A stretch of DNA of 40,700 nt from Flavobacteriales bacterium BRH_c54. GTDB taxonomy: Bacteria > Bacteroidota > Bacteroidia > Flavobacteriales_E > Vicingaceae. The first letter of the stretch is position 1. Each line of letters starts with the position of its first letter. Below, piece after piece: positions 8,943-17,306 of the stretch. The position numbers and the translations under genes were made by a program. Location: the NCBI GenBank assembly GCA_000961845.1, contig LADZ01000057.1:1-40700 (forward strand). The letters are read 5' to 3'. A model generated the notes under the pieces. The model did not search any database and was not told the DNA's origin. It saw only the letters and a program-made list of their open reading frames with translations.

Positions 8943-10028
8943 TTAAAGCCATTTTTTTCTTTTGAAATAAATCAGCATTAGTATGAAAATGAGCAACATC
9001 AATCCCCAAACAACAAAGTAGCTGTATTTCCAACTAAGTTCGGGCATGTTTTCAAAGTTCATTCCGTAAACCCCTGCAATAAACGTTAGCGGAATAAAAA
9101 TGGTAGAAATAATGGTAAGCAATTGCATTACATTATTGGTTTTATTATTCACTCCAAATTGGTAGGATTCCATAACAGAACTGATGTTGTCTCTATGTAA
9201 ATCAACTGCGTCATTAAGATGGATAATATGTTCATGTACATCTCTAAAAAAGCGTTTGATTGGTTTTTTAAGCATGCTTTCACTGTCTTTTTCTAATAGA
9301 GAAATAGCTTCTTTAGTGGGTATTATTGTTCTTTTAAGTTTAATAACTTCTTTTTTTATTAGTTGTATTTCTTCTAAAAGATTGCTTTCAAAATGATGTA
9401 GTACGTCATGTTCATGAGTTTGAATTTTTTCACTTAAAAAATCGGAGACATAGAAATAATAATCTACTGTAGTATCAATAAGTCTATAGAAAAGGTATTC
9501 TGCACTTAAATCTCTTAGCTTGCCAACTTTATTTTTCAGACGTTCTCTAATGTTATTAAAAATATCGCCATCTCTCTCTTGAAATGTAATAAGCCAATCA
9601 TCTCCTAAAACAAAACTTACTTGTTCATAATCAATGTCTTTTTGGTTAGTGTGGATGCCAATCATTTTTAAAGTGAAAAACAAGTGGTCTTCAAAAAAAT
9701 CAACTTTTGGTCTATGATTGGTATTTAAAACGTCTTCTAATATCATTATATCCAAATTAAAGATAGTACCAACTTTTTCAATTAATGAAATTTCATGTAA
9801 CCCTGAAATGTTTATCCACGACTTTGTATTGTTTTGTTTATATTTAATTAACTCTTCTAAATTTTTAATTTCTTGTTCTTCAAAAGTATCGCTAGTATAA
9901 TTATAAACGGTAACAATCACTTTTTCGGTAGTTTTTTTACCGGTATAAATCAATGTACCTGGTGGTTGTCCGGCTTTTTTTGCAGTAGATGAAGTGGTGC
10001 TTTTAACGGTTTTTTGAATTTTAGCCAT
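8943..10028 (-). CDS. corA: CorA-type magnesium/cobalt transporter
   Basis: 361 residues. The C-terminus has the two CorA membrane helices separated by the signature YGMN (GMN at ~322-324) and a basic tail (FKRKKWL). The large cytosolic N-terminal region has the alpha/beta start (WINISGL) and the long stalk helix containing MESYQFGVNNKTNNVMQLLTI. CorA pentamers import Mg2+ (or Co2+/Ni2+) across the inner membrane. The first ~25 residues are basic and Ser/Thr-rich (KTVKSTTSSTAKK), probably disordered. It is monocistronic, with a TATTTTTG box 29 bp upstream. Confidence 0.95.
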   Translation of the reverse strand: MAKIQKTVKSTTSSTAKKAGQPPGTLIYTGKKTTEKVIVTVYNYTSDTFEEQEIKNLEELIKYKQNNTKSWINISGLHEISLIEKVGTIFNLDIMILEDVLNTNHRPKVDFFEDHLFFTLKMIGIHTNQKDIDYEQVSFVLGDDWLITFQERDGDIFNNIRERLKNKVGKLRDLSAEYLFYRLIDTTVDYYFYVSDFLSEKIQTHEHDVLHHFESNLLEEIQLIKKEVIKLKRTIIPTKEAISLLEKDSESMLKKPIKRFFRDVHEHIIHLNDAVDLHRDNISSVMESYQFGVNNKTNNVMQLLTIISTIFIPLTFIAGVYGMNFENMPELSWKYSYFVVWGLMLLIFILMLIYFKRKKWL

Positions 10029-10056
10029 ATGTAGTTACTATGAAAATTAGTTGTAA

Positions 10057-10064
10057 CAAAAATA
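10057..10064 (-). promoter_or_regulatory. Putative -7 box upstream of corA
   Basis: The minus strand reads TATTTTTG (TAnnTTTG), 29 bp before the corA ATG in an otherwise gene-free stretch. No clear -33 element. Confidence 0.35.
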
Positions 10065-10113
10065 TAAAAATAAAATCAGTTATTAAGAAATGGCTAATTT
10101 AAGACAGAAAAAG

Positions 10114-10198
10114 CAGAGAGGAAGGGATTCGAACCCCCGATACGTTACCGTATACACGCTTTCCAAGCGTGCGCCTTAAGCCACTCGGCCACCTCTCT
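10114..10198 (-). tRNA. tRNA-Ser(GGA)
   Basis: The minus strand folds as an 85-nt class II tRNA. The acceptor stem AGAGAGG pairs with CCTCTCT, with discriminator G at 10114. The anticodon arm is CACGC-TTGGAAA-GCGTG, giving anticodon GGA. There is a variable arm (TATACGGTAACGTA) and a T loop GGTTCGAATCC. A long variable arm plus anticodon GGA identifies serine. The 3' CCA is not encoded (AAG on the plus strand flanks the discriminator), so it is added by tRNA nucleotidyltransferase. Confidence 0.97.
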
Positions 10199-10217
10199 GT
10201 TTTGAAATTAAGGATTG

Positions 10218-10225
10218 CAAAAATA
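10218..10225 (-). promoter_or_regulatory. Putative -7 box for tRNA-Ser
   Basis: The minus strand reads TATTTTTG, a perfect TAnnTTTG, ending 19 bp before the tRNA 5' end. That distance suits transcription starting a few bases before the mature tRNA. Confidence 0.45.
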
Positions 10226-10296
10226 TCTTTTTTTTATAGAACATTATCGAGTGAAGTTAAATAATCTTAAAAAAATACAGGCATTAAAAAAAATCT

Positions 10297-10304
10297 TACC
10301 TTTG
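10297..10304 (+). promoter_or_regulatory. Putative -7 box for the HMA-domain gene pair
   Basis: TACCTTTG on the plus strand, a perfect and very typical flavobacterial -7 element, 19 bp before the ATG at 10324. The predicted leader would be only about a dozen bases. No clear TTG at -33. Confidence 0.5.
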
Positions 10305-10323
10305 AGGTGTTAAATTATTAAAG

Positions 10324-10527
10324 ATGAATGTAGCATTAAAAATAGAAGGATTGAGTTGCGGACATTGTGTGAAAGCAGTAGAAAACATTCTTGGTGATTT
10401 AGAAGGAGTGAAGCAATATACGGTTAATTTACCTGATAAAGCTACTGTTGAGTTTGATGAGAATACAATCAACATTGAACAAATAAAACAATCTATAAAC
10501 GATTCTGAAATATATAAAGCCCTATAG
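10324..10527 (+). CDS. Heavy-metal-associated (HMA) domain protein, CopZ-like
   Basis: 67 residues making a single ferredoxin-like HMA domain. The metal-binding motif is GLSCGHC (Cys12, Cys15) followed by VKAVENIL, with the usual later GVKQYTVNLPDKATVEF strand pair. Stand-alone HMA proteins bind Cu(I) or similar soft metals in the cytosol and pass them to P-type ATPases or regulators. It has no signal peptide. The next gene, an HMA lipoprotein, starts 2 bp after its stop, so the two form an operon. No copper ATPase is in the window. Confidence 0.9.
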   Translation: MNVALKIEGLSCGHCVKAVENILGDLEGVKQYTVNLPDKATVEFDENTINIEQIKQSINDSEIYKAL

Positions 10528-10529
10528 TT

Positions 10530-11015
10530 ATGAATGCGACCAACTATTTTTTAGCCCTTACAGTAGCTTCATTAAGTTTTTTTGCAGCTTGCAATAATCC
10601 TTCAGAAAACAATGAAGAAGAAACAGCCACTTCTTTCGAAAAATCGGTTATTGATGCATCTAAAGTATTAGCTGTTGATTATAAAATTGACGGTATGACT
10701 TGCAAAATGGGTTGTGCTAAAACCATAGAAAAAACAGTAGCTGGTTTAAACGGGGTTGTTGCGAGTACTGTTGATTTTGATGCAGAAAAAGGTCATTTTG
10801 AATTTGATGCTTCTATTATTTCTGAAAAAGAAATTATTATTGCTATAGAAAGTGTTGCTGACCAATATAAAGTGGAGGAGTGGAAAGAGGAAAAAGATAC
10901 TTCAAAAGAAAAAGCTCCTTCAGCAACTAAAAGTGCAGATAAACCTGTTACAAATGTTAAAATGCCAACATTTGAAATTCCTAATATCTTTGAATTGTTG
11001 ATAAATCAACTCTAA
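10530..11015 (+). CDS. Lipoprotein with a CxxxC variant HMA domain
   Basis: 161 residues. The N-terminus is a lipoprotein signal (LSFFAAC, Cys21 lipidated) followed by an acidic linker (SENNEEETA). Residues ~45-120 form an HMA fold with GMTCKMGCAKTIEKTV. The two cysteines (58 and 62) are separated by three residues instead of the canonical two. I recall similar 'GMTC.MGCAKTIE' lipoproteins in other Flavobacteriia. The tail is Lys/Glu-rich, then ends in PTFEIPNIFELLINQL. It sits outside the cytoplasm, while its operon partner is cytosolic, suggesting metal handling on both sides of the inner membrane. Confidence 0.85.
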   Translation: MNATNYFLALTVASLSFFAACNNPSENNEEETATSFEKSVIDASKVLAVDYKIDGMTCKMGCAKTIEKTVAGLNGVVASTVDFDAEKGHFEFDASIISEKEIIIAIESVADQYKVEEWKEEKDTSKEKAPSATKSADKPVTNVKMPTFEIPNIFELLINQL

Positions 11016-11046
11016 GGATAGAAGTTTCAATTGGTAATTTTAATTA

Positions 11047-12381
11047 CTACAATTCTTTCAAGATAGCATTTTCTACTTCTTGGCTATTCCATTTATCTTC
11101 AATATTATCAGTATTTGCCATAACTTTTTTCATAATAGCATCTTGAACTTGACCTTTTTTCCAAGCTTCAGAATAACGTATATGGCTAAAAGTTACCTGA
11201 CTATAAAGCGGCATCCATTTATCTGGATGTTTTTCTGAGAAGTGAGCTTCAATTTTCTTTTGCAATAAAAATTTGGGGTCGGCAACATAATCTCGCATCA
11301 CATAATAATTGTGCAGTGATAAATCCTGAACGCCATCACCATCAGGTTTCCTCATTATTTGGTATTCATCAAAAATTTTTTTCCAATCTTCCTTATGTTT
11401 TTGCATTAATTCCCATAAAACAGTACAATCTTCAAAACCGGCATTCATTCCTTGTCCGTAAAATGGCACTGTTGCATGTGCAGCATCTCCCATGAGAGCA
11501 GTTTTACCATGTGTCCATGGGTAGCAACGTATAATTGCTAATGAAGAAAGAGGATGATCTTCCCAAGCATTAGCAATGTTGGGCATCATCTGGTAAAAAT
11601 CAGGAAAAGTGTTTTGGAAAAAAGTATTTACAGCTTCTTTGGTTGTAAGTGTCTCAAAAGAATTTTCACCTTTAAAAGGCATAAACAAGGTACAGGTAAA
11701 AGAACCATCTTCATTTGGAAGTGCAATTAACATAAATCTTCCTCTAGGCCATATGTGTAGAGCGTTTTTTTCTAATTTATAAGAACCGTCTTCATTGGCT
11801 GGAAGTAAGATTTCGCGGTAACCATCTTCAATATAATTCTGACTAAAATTAAATCTGTCTAAAATTTGAAAAGAATTGTATCGAACAGCAGAAAAAGCTC
11901 CATCAGCAGCAAAAACTACATCCGATTGGTATTGTTTTTTTTCACCTGAAGCTGTTTCAGTATAAACGATACCGTTTTCTAAATCAGCTTTGTAGCAGCG
12001 TTCATTATAGAAAATTTGAGCACTTCCGTGTTCTTCGGCAATATCCATCATTTTAGCATTTACACCACCACGAGAAACTGAATAAATAGCTTGACCTTCT
12101 TTACCATAAGGCTGAAAAGTAAGATTTCCCTGTAAATCATGCATCATTCTGCCTGGCATTGGAATAGCAATTTTTCTTATTTCATCACCTACACCCACAG
12201 TATCTAACGCTTTCCAACCTCTTGTAGATAAAGCTAAATTAATAGATTTTCCTGCTGAAATTTCTGCTTTTCTAATATCCGGACGTCTTTCTACTATAGT
12301 TACTTTATATCCTGCTTTTGAAAGATATACTGCCCATAAAGAGCCTACTAATCCTGCTCCTACTATTGTTGCTGTTTTCAT
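11047..12381 (-). CDS. kmo: Kynurenine 3-monooxygenase
   Basis: 444 residues. FAD-binding Rossmann motif GAGLVGS at residues 8-14 with ERR ending the second strand; the second flavin motif GDAAHATVPFYGQGMNAGF lies near residue 300, and INLALSTRG is a KMO-specific segment. The enzyme hydroxylates L-kynurenine to 3-hydroxykynurenine with NADPH and O2. It lacks the two C-terminal membrane helices of eukaryotic KMO. It follows kynureninase by 58 bp on the same strand; together they convert kynurenine to 3-hydroxyanthranilate and alanine, in tryptophan breakdown or de novo NAD synthesis. Confidence 0.95.
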   Translation of the reverse strand: MKTATIVGAGLVGSLWAVYLSKAGYKVTIVERRPDIRKAEISAGKSINLALSTRGWKALDTVGVGDEIRKIAIPMPGRMMHDLQGNLTFQPYGKEGQAIYSVSRGGVNAKMMDIAEEHGSAQIFYNERCYKADLENGIVYTETASGEKKQYQSDVVFAADGAFSAVRYNSFQILDRFNFSQNYIEDGYREILLPANEDGSYKLEKNALHIWPRGRFMLIALPNEDGSFTCTLFMPFKGENSFETLTTKEAVNTFFQNTFPDFYQMMPNIANAWEDHPLSSLAIIRCYPWTHGKTALMGDAAHATVPFYGQGMNAGFEDCTVLWELMQKHKEDWKKIFDEYQIMRKPDGDGVQDLSLHNYYVMRDYVADPKFLLQKKIEAHFSEKHPDKWMPLYSQVTFSHIRYSEAWKKGQVQDAIMKKVMANTDNIEDKWNSQEVENAILKEL

Positions 12382-12439
12382 TTTAGTTTAAAAGTTTAAA
12401 AGTTTATCCACATTTCCTCACTTACGCAAATCTACACAT

Positions 12440-13723
12440 TCACACATTATTCTTCAAAATCTCTCCAAAACGATATACATCCTCAAAAGAATTATAAAGT
12501 GGAACGGGAGCCATTCTGATAGCGTTTGGTTCTCTCCAATCGGAAATTACTCCTTTTTTGGTAAGTTGGTTAAATAAATCTTTCCCAAATCCATGAGCTA
12601 TTACAGAAACCTGACAACCTCTTTCTTTCCAATTTCTAGGAGTGATAATTTCCAACCATTTTCCTGAAGATTTATCTAAGTGTTTTTCGTTGATATCGTC
12701 AATAATAAATTCTAAATATCCAGAAAGCACTTTTTGTTTTTTAAGAAGTTTCTCCATGCCTACTTCATCAAAGATATCTACTGCGGCTTTATGTGCTGCC
12801 ATGGTTAAAACAGGAGCATTACTCATTTGCCATGCCTCAGCAGATTTCATAGGTTGAAAGCCTTTTTCCATTAAAAAACGAGTTTCTTTGTCGTGGCCCC
12901 ACCAGCCTGCAAATCTTGGCAAATCTGTATTGTTACAATGGCGTTCATGTATAAAAACTCCAGAGACTCCACCAGGTCCTGAGTTTAAATATTTATAAGA
13001 GCACCAACAAGCAAAATCAACATTCCATTCGTGGAGTTTTAATTCGATGTTTCCAGCACCATGAGCCAAATCAAAACCAACATTTGCACCAACTTTATGA
13101 CCTGCTACAGTAATCGCTTTCATGTCAAAAACTTGTCCTGTAAAATAATTTACTCCGCCTATCATTACACAAGCTAAGCTGTTTCCTGCATTTTCAATAG
13201 CTGTAATAATGTCTTCATGCCTAAGGGTTCTTTTACCTTCACGTGGTGCTACTTCAATGATAGCATCTTCAGGATTGAAGCCTGCATTCCTAACTTGCAT
13301 TTCTAATGCGTATTGGTCGGAAGGAAACGCTTTGGCTTCACAAACAATTTTATATCTTTGGTTGGTTGGACGGTAAAAGGAAACCATTAATAAATTTAGG
13401 TTTACGGTAAGGTTATTCATTACCACCACCTCTTTGGGTAAAGCTCCAACAATTTTTGCAATAGGAGCTGCAAATTGCTCGTGGTAAGAAAACCAAGGGT
13501 TTTCAGCTTTAAAATGTCCTTCAACGCCCCATTTTGCCCAATCTTCTAGCTCTTGATTAATGTATGCTGCTGTTGACTTTGGTTGTAAACCCAATGAGTT
13601 TCCTGTAAAGTAAATGGTTTTCTTACCGTTAATTACAGGAATGTGGAATTTATTTCTGTAGCTTTTTAATTCATCTTGTTCGTCCAGTTGTTGAGCAAAT
13701 TTTAATGAGTTTTGAAAAATCAT
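12440..13723 (-). CDS. kynU: Kynureninase
   Basis: 427 residues, a fold-type I PLP enzyme. FTGNSLGLQP near the N-terminus is the substrate loop, NNLTVNLNLLM the phosphate-binding part, GFDLAHGAGN holds the Asp that contacts the PLP nitrogen, and WCSYKYLNSGPGG holds the Schiff-base Lys244. It cleaves kynurenine or 3-hydroxykynurenine to (3-hydroxy)anthranilate plus alanine. It precedes kmo by 58 bp and starts 32 bp after the stop of the O-antigen ligase-like gene, so it could be the distal part of that transcript or have its own promoter within the ligase 3' end. Confidence 0.95.
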   Translation of the reverse strand: MIFQNSLKFAQQLDEQDELKSYRNKFHIPVINGKKTIYFTGNSLGLQPKSTAAYINQELEDWAKWGVEGHFKAENPWFSYHEQFAAPIAKIVGALPKEVVVMNNLTVNLNLLMVSFYRPTNQRYKIVCEAKAFPSDQYALEMQVRNAGFNPEDAIIEVAPREGKRTLRHEDIITAIENAGNSLACVMIGGVNYFTGQVFDMKAITVAGHKVGANVGFDLAHGAGNIELKLHEWNVDFACWCSYKYLNSGPGGVSGVFIHERHCNNTDLPRFAGWWGHDKETRFLMEKGFQPMKSAEAWQMSNAPVLTMAAHKAAVDIFDEVGMEKLLKKQKVLSGYLEFIIDDINEKHLDKSSGKWLEIITPRNWKERGCQVSVIAHGFGKDLFNQLTKKGVISDWREPNAIRMAPVPLYNSFEDVYRFGEILKNNV

Positions 13724-13755
13724 ACTTTAGTTTAATAGTTTAAATGGTTATGAGT

Positions 13756-15231
13756 TTAGTTTTTTTTGTTATTCATGTCGCCTAGTGTGTTGGGTAAGTC
13801 CCCTTTCGGGGGATTTAGGGGGCTTTTCTTATAATTCACATCCATAGCTACAATTAATGCTATAAATCCCCAAAAAGGAACAGATAATTTATCTGTATCT
13901 AGATAATTATTCATAAACCCGTGAAGTACATAGGTAAACAAGCCTAAAAGTGTAAAAAGTATAACGGTTTTCTTTTCGCCTTCGAGTTTATGGTAGAGTA
14001 GGGAGCCTCTGTAAAAAACAATTATAACTATCATTAAAAAAGTGAGTGTTCCTAAAACACCTGATTCTGCTAAAGGACCGATATATTCGCTGTGGGCATT
14101 ACCATTGGAACTAGTATTGGTGCTTATAATAGTCATTTCATTAGAAAGTTGAAATGGAGCATATTGAAAAATATAAGTTCCAGGCCCCCAACCAACAATA
14201 GGTTTTTCTAGAAACATATGCCAAGCACAACTCCAACGGTTTAATCGTTCTAAGTTAGAAGCATCTGTTGAAACATTAGACATGGATTCTACATGTTCTG
14301 TTAGTTCTCCCGAAGAATCTTGATCATTTTTTTCTAAATTATGCATAATACTTGTCCAACTAGAGGCAAGCATAATACCCATAAAAATTCCTACTAAAAT
14401 AAGTGAACTGAATTTAATTTTTAGTTTGTAGATTATAAATAAGGCAGCGGCAGCAATTAAACTTAACCATGCGGCTCTAGTATATGATAAAATAATCCCA
14501 ACAACAAAAATTCCAATAATTGAAAAGGTGATTAATTTAAATAAAGCTGTATTTTTTTTGAAAAGAAAGATAAATAATATAGGAAAATACATTGCTAACG
14601 CAGCTCCGTAAGAGGTGTGGTCTTTATAAAAAGGAGACATTACCCAATGGGAAGCTTTTTCATCAAAACTATAAATAGAAAGTCTGATTACAGAGAAAAA
14701 TATAACGGCAATCAATGGTATGATATAAGCCCAAAAGTAAATTTTATAATTTTTATAATTGCTAAAAAGTTGGGTAGCTAAAAAGTAAAAACAAACTACA
14801 AACCACATTCTAGCTAATAAAAATTTAAATGAAACTACAGGCATAGAACTAGTAATAGAGGTGAAAAGTAACCATATTAAGTTGATTACAATTGCTATGG
14901 TAACAGGGTGTTTAAAGATATTGATGTCGTATCTTTTATGATAAAATAATTTAAAGAAAAACAATATCATAACGCCAAACATTAGTGGGTCGGTTGGTAA
15001 GTACATACCAATGCCACCATGTCCGCCAATTTCGAGATTAAAAGATAGGGGGGTAGCAAAAACAATAAACCACATGAGTTTATCTATATGGAAAAAAGCC
15101 ATAAAGATTAATGCAGCAGCTAGTGGTAAGAGTGCTAAATAAGGAAAGTCGATATAAAAAAGATAACTGTTTAGCAGTATAAACAAAAAACTAGCAAGGT
15201 AAATCCAATATGAATTAAGAAGTTTAATCAA
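13756..15231 (-). CDS. O-antigen ligase / Wzy-type polymerase-like membrane protein
   Basis: 491 residues with about twelve hydrophobic segments and a large hydrophilic loop at ~320-390 (DQDSSGELTEH, then LNRWSCAWHMFLEKPIVGWGPG, HSEYIGPLAESG). The RW...PI.GWGPG and H.EY...L.E.G segments are hallmarks of the Wzy_C/O-antigen ligase family (PF04932). It probably polymerises undecaprenyl-linked glycan repeats or ligates them to lipid A core in the periplasm; the sequence cannot separate WaaL from Wzy. Wzz-like protein is encoded 10 bp upstream. The last ~20 residues (SPLNPPKGDLPN) come from a dispersed repeat (see 13787-13830) and are probably not part of the fold. Confidence 0.88.
   Translation of the reverse strand: MIKLLNSYWIYLASFLFILLNSYLFYIDFPYLALLPLAAALIFMAFFHIDKLMWFIVFATPLSFNLEIGGHGGIGMYLPTDPLMFGVMILFFFKLFYHKRYDINIFKHPVTIAIVINLIWLLFTSITSSMPVVSFKFLLARMWFVVCFYFLATQLFSNYKNYKIYFWAYIIPLIAVIFFSVIRLSIYSFDEKASHWVMSPFYKDHTSYGAALAMYFPILFIFLFKKNTALFKLITFSIIGIFVVGIILSYTRAAWLSLIAAAALFIIYKLKIKFSSLILVGIFMGIMLASSWTSIMHNLEKNDQDSSGELTEHVESMSNVSTDASNLERLNRWSCAWHMFLEKPIVGWGPGTYIFQYAPFQLSNEMTIISTNTSSNGNAHSEYIGPLAESGVLGTLTFLMIVIIVFYRGSLLYHKLEGEKKTVILFTLLGLFTYVLHGFMNNYLDTDKLSVPFWGFIALIVAMDVNYKKSPLNPPKGDLPNTLGDMNNKKN
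13787..13830. repeat. GC-rich palindromic dispersed-repeat copy inside the ligase 3' end
   Basis: A locally GC-rich patch in AT-rich DNA: TCCCC-TTTC-GGGGGA is an inverted repeat and GGGGGATTTAGGGGG follows. Read in the minus frame it gives SPLNPPKGD. I recall nearly identical segments scattered in many Bacteroidota genomes, often at gene ends. Only one copy lies in this window. Confidence 0.55.
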
Positions 15232-15241
15232 ATTAAATTTT

Positions 15242-16261
15242 TTAATCTTGTTTTAGTTCAGTTAAATTAGAAATACTATCTTTTATTAATAAAAATACAA
15301 AAGTTAAAAGAAATGCAGACATCACCGAAATTAAAACAATTAGCATTCTTTTTGGAGCATGTTTTTTATCAGCTGGAGTGGCATAATCTAACACAAATTT
15401 GTGCGATAATAAATTGTTAGCATCTAATTGAGCTTCTTCTAATTTAGACCGTAGAAATGCAAGTTGTTTTTTTTCATAGGAAAACAAATCTCTAAACTTT
15501 GTGAATTTTGCTCCGTGTTTTGCAAATATGTCTAATTTTTCTTCGAGGGATTTAATAGCAGAAGTTTTTCCTTGCAATATGGCAACAGAAAGTTGTTCTG
15601 TGTATCTTTCTACTTGAGATTCATAGTCTATAATCCCCAATTCCATATATATTTTAAGCGAATCTTGTAAAATGTTAACGTATTTTATCTGATCATCATG
15701 TTTTTTTTGAACTAAAGCAAAAGCTTGTTGACTAGTTTCTTTTTGCATTTCCATAATGGTTACATCAACTAACCCTGCAATTTCGTTGGCAATTTTTGCA
15801 GCCATTTCGGGAGATTTGTCTAAAACTTCAATTTCTACAGCAGAAAACTTAGTAATGTTAAAAGTAATATTCCCTTGAAAAACTTCAATTAATTTTGCTT
15901 TCCATTTGGGTTGTAATGTATCAATTTTGTAATAGGTAATTAGATTAAGGTTTTTAACCGTTTGATTACGTATGTTATCTGATTTTAAAATTTGCATTAA
16001 CGTCTCTGCTTCTTCTTTTTCACCAAATTTTAAGATGTCTTCTTTATATGGAGTACTACCTATTAATGGTCGAGAAATGGAACTTATTGCCTTAGGAAAC
16101 ATGGTAACAGTTGATTTGTACATATCAGTCATTAATAGAGAAGCTATTACAGAAACAACAAATGCAATTATGCTTACAATGATTAATGGTTTTCTCCATT
16201 TAAACATTAAAACCAATAAGTTTTGGTTATTAAGAAAGTCTGTAGATTTTTGTGAGTTCAA
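15242..16261 (-). CDS. Wzz-like polysaccharide chain-length determinant
   Basis: 339 residues. One transmembrane helix near the N-terminus (PLIIVSIIAFVVSVIASLLM) and one near the C-terminus (MLIVLISVMSAFLLTFVFLLI) flank a periplasmic coiled-coil domain, the topology of Wzz/PCP co-polymerases. The Wzz start YKSTVTMFPK follows TM1. The cytosolic tail is very short and no tyrosine kinase domain is present. It should set the chain length of the glycan handled by the following ligase/polymerase-like protein, 10 bp downstream, with which it is surely co-transcribed. Residues ~170-280 carry long heptad-like helices. Confidence 0.88.
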   Translation of the reverse strand: MNSQKSTDFLNNQNLLVLMFKWRKPLIIVSIIAFVVSVIASLLMTDMYKSTVTMFPKAISSISRPLIGSTPYKEDILKFGEKEEAETLMQILKSDNIRNQTVKNLNLITYYKIDTLQPKWKAKLIEVFQGNITFNITKFSAVEIEVLDKSPEMAAKIANEIAGLVDVTIMEMQKETSQQAFALVQKKHDDQIKYVNILQDSLKIYMELGIIDYESQVERYTEQLSVAILQGKTSAIKSLEEKLDIFAKHGAKFTKFRDLFSYEKKQLAFLRSKLEEAQLDANNLLSHKFVLDYATPADKKHAPKRMLIVLISVMSAFLLTFVFLLIKDSISNLTELKQD

Positions 16262-16336
16262 TTGATTTAAGTTTAAAAATGAACATCAAAAATACCTAAT
16301 TTATTTTGATTGTTGAGTAACTTTAAAGTAGAGAGG

Positions 16337-17239
16337 CTAATTATAAGTAATAAAACTTTTTAACTCATCAACATCAAAAAACTCGCCTGTCCATTTTTTT
16401 CTAACTACACTTCCTTCAATATAATAAATGGAAGGTAAAGATCCTCCGCTATATTTAAAAAAAGAATCATCAGTCATCCATAATATAGGGTAATTTAAAG
16501 CTGTAGATGCTATAAATTCATTTAAGTTATCTTCTTTTTTTGAGGCGATAACAATAATTATATTATTAATGTTATTTTTTTTGTTTAGAAAAGAGAGTTT
16601 GTGAGCAGCATTTTTACAATGTTCGCAACTGGCACTAAAAAAGACCAATATTTTTTTTCCAGAAGTAAAATCGATTGTAGTATTAGATTGATAAAAAGTT
16701 TGAGGTAGCCCAGACCAATCAACCGATTTGTTTAATGATTTAGAAGGCGTATTTTGTAAACCAACTCTGTTGAGTAAAAAAGTAGCAACAAAAGAAGTGA
16801 TTAAAATACCAATAATAAAAAGCCATTTTTTTGGAAGCCAATCTTTTTTAGGGATTACGAATAAAATCAGCATTAAAACAATATTTTTTATTAATGAATT
16901 TAGTGGAGAAAGAGCTATAAGTTGACCAAAACAACCACAATCAGCTGTGTTCCCTTCGGTAAATAGTAAAAAAACAAGGTAAACACTAAATACTACTAGC
17001 ATTGATTGGGCTAAATAGTAAATTAGTTTATTTGCCCATAGATTAATTAAAATAGCTATTCCGATAAAAATCTCAATGGCAATAATAGTTCTAGCTATAA
17101 ATGGAGCTAATATCCAATTTGACATTCCTAAGTTTATAAAAATAATCTCAAATGGTTCTATAGGGAACAGTTTACTTATTCCAGAGAAAATAAACACTCC
17201 AGCAGCTAAAAATTGTAATATAAAAAATAGTATCTTCAT
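16337..17239 (-). CDS. MauE/DoxX-type membrane domain fused to a thioredoxin-like domain
   Basis: 300 residues. Residues ~1-155 hold four or five membrane helices; the DCGCFG motif (Cys101, Cys103) is the MauE/VKOR-like redox pair. Residues ~185-300 are a thioredoxin/TlpA-type domain with FFSASCEHCKN (Cys205, Cys208) and the cis-Pro region SLPSIYYIEG. The family passes electrons across the inner membrane to an extracytoplasmic thiol site. It starts 67 bp after a cysteine-rich lipoprotein gene, but a hairpin terminator ends only 4-10 bp before its ATG, so expression likely depends on readthrough. Similar fusions are common in Bacteroidota; the exact substrate is unknown. Confidence 0.87.
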   Translation of the reverse strand: MKILFFILQFLAAGVFIFSGISKLFPIEPFEIIFINLGMSNWILAPFIARTIIAIEIFIGIAILINLWANKLIYYLAQSMLVVFSVYLVFLLFTEGNTADCGCFGQLIALSPLNSLIKNIVLMLILFVIPKKDWLPKKWLFIIGILITSFVATFLLNRVGLQNTPSKSLNKSVDWSGLPQTFYQSNTTIDFTSGKKILVFFSASCEHCKNAAHKLSFLNKKNNINNIIIVIASKKEDNLNEFIASTALNYPILWMTDDSFFKYSGGSLPSIYYIEGSVVRKKWTGEFFDVDELKSFITYN

Positions 17240-17242
17240 AGG

Positions 17243-17277
17243 TAAAAAAATATCCTACTATTTTAATAGTAGGATAT
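17243..17277 (-). terminator. Hairpin terminator/attenuator between lipoprotein gene and MauE-thioredoxin gene
   Basis: Perfect inverted repeat ATATCCTACTAT / ATAGTAGGATAT with a 4-base loop, followed on the minus strand by seven Ts. It lies 30 bp after the lipoprotein stop and its T-tract ends a few bases before the next ATG (17239). Confidence 0.8.
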
Positions 17278-17306
17278 TAATTAATGATGATTAAAAAATG
17301 TAAGGA

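Noticed and set aside
13787-13830. Insertion sequence remnant or transcription terminator
   Set aside because: Too short for an IS, no transposase, and no T-tract after the GC-rich stem; it reads through as coding sequence.
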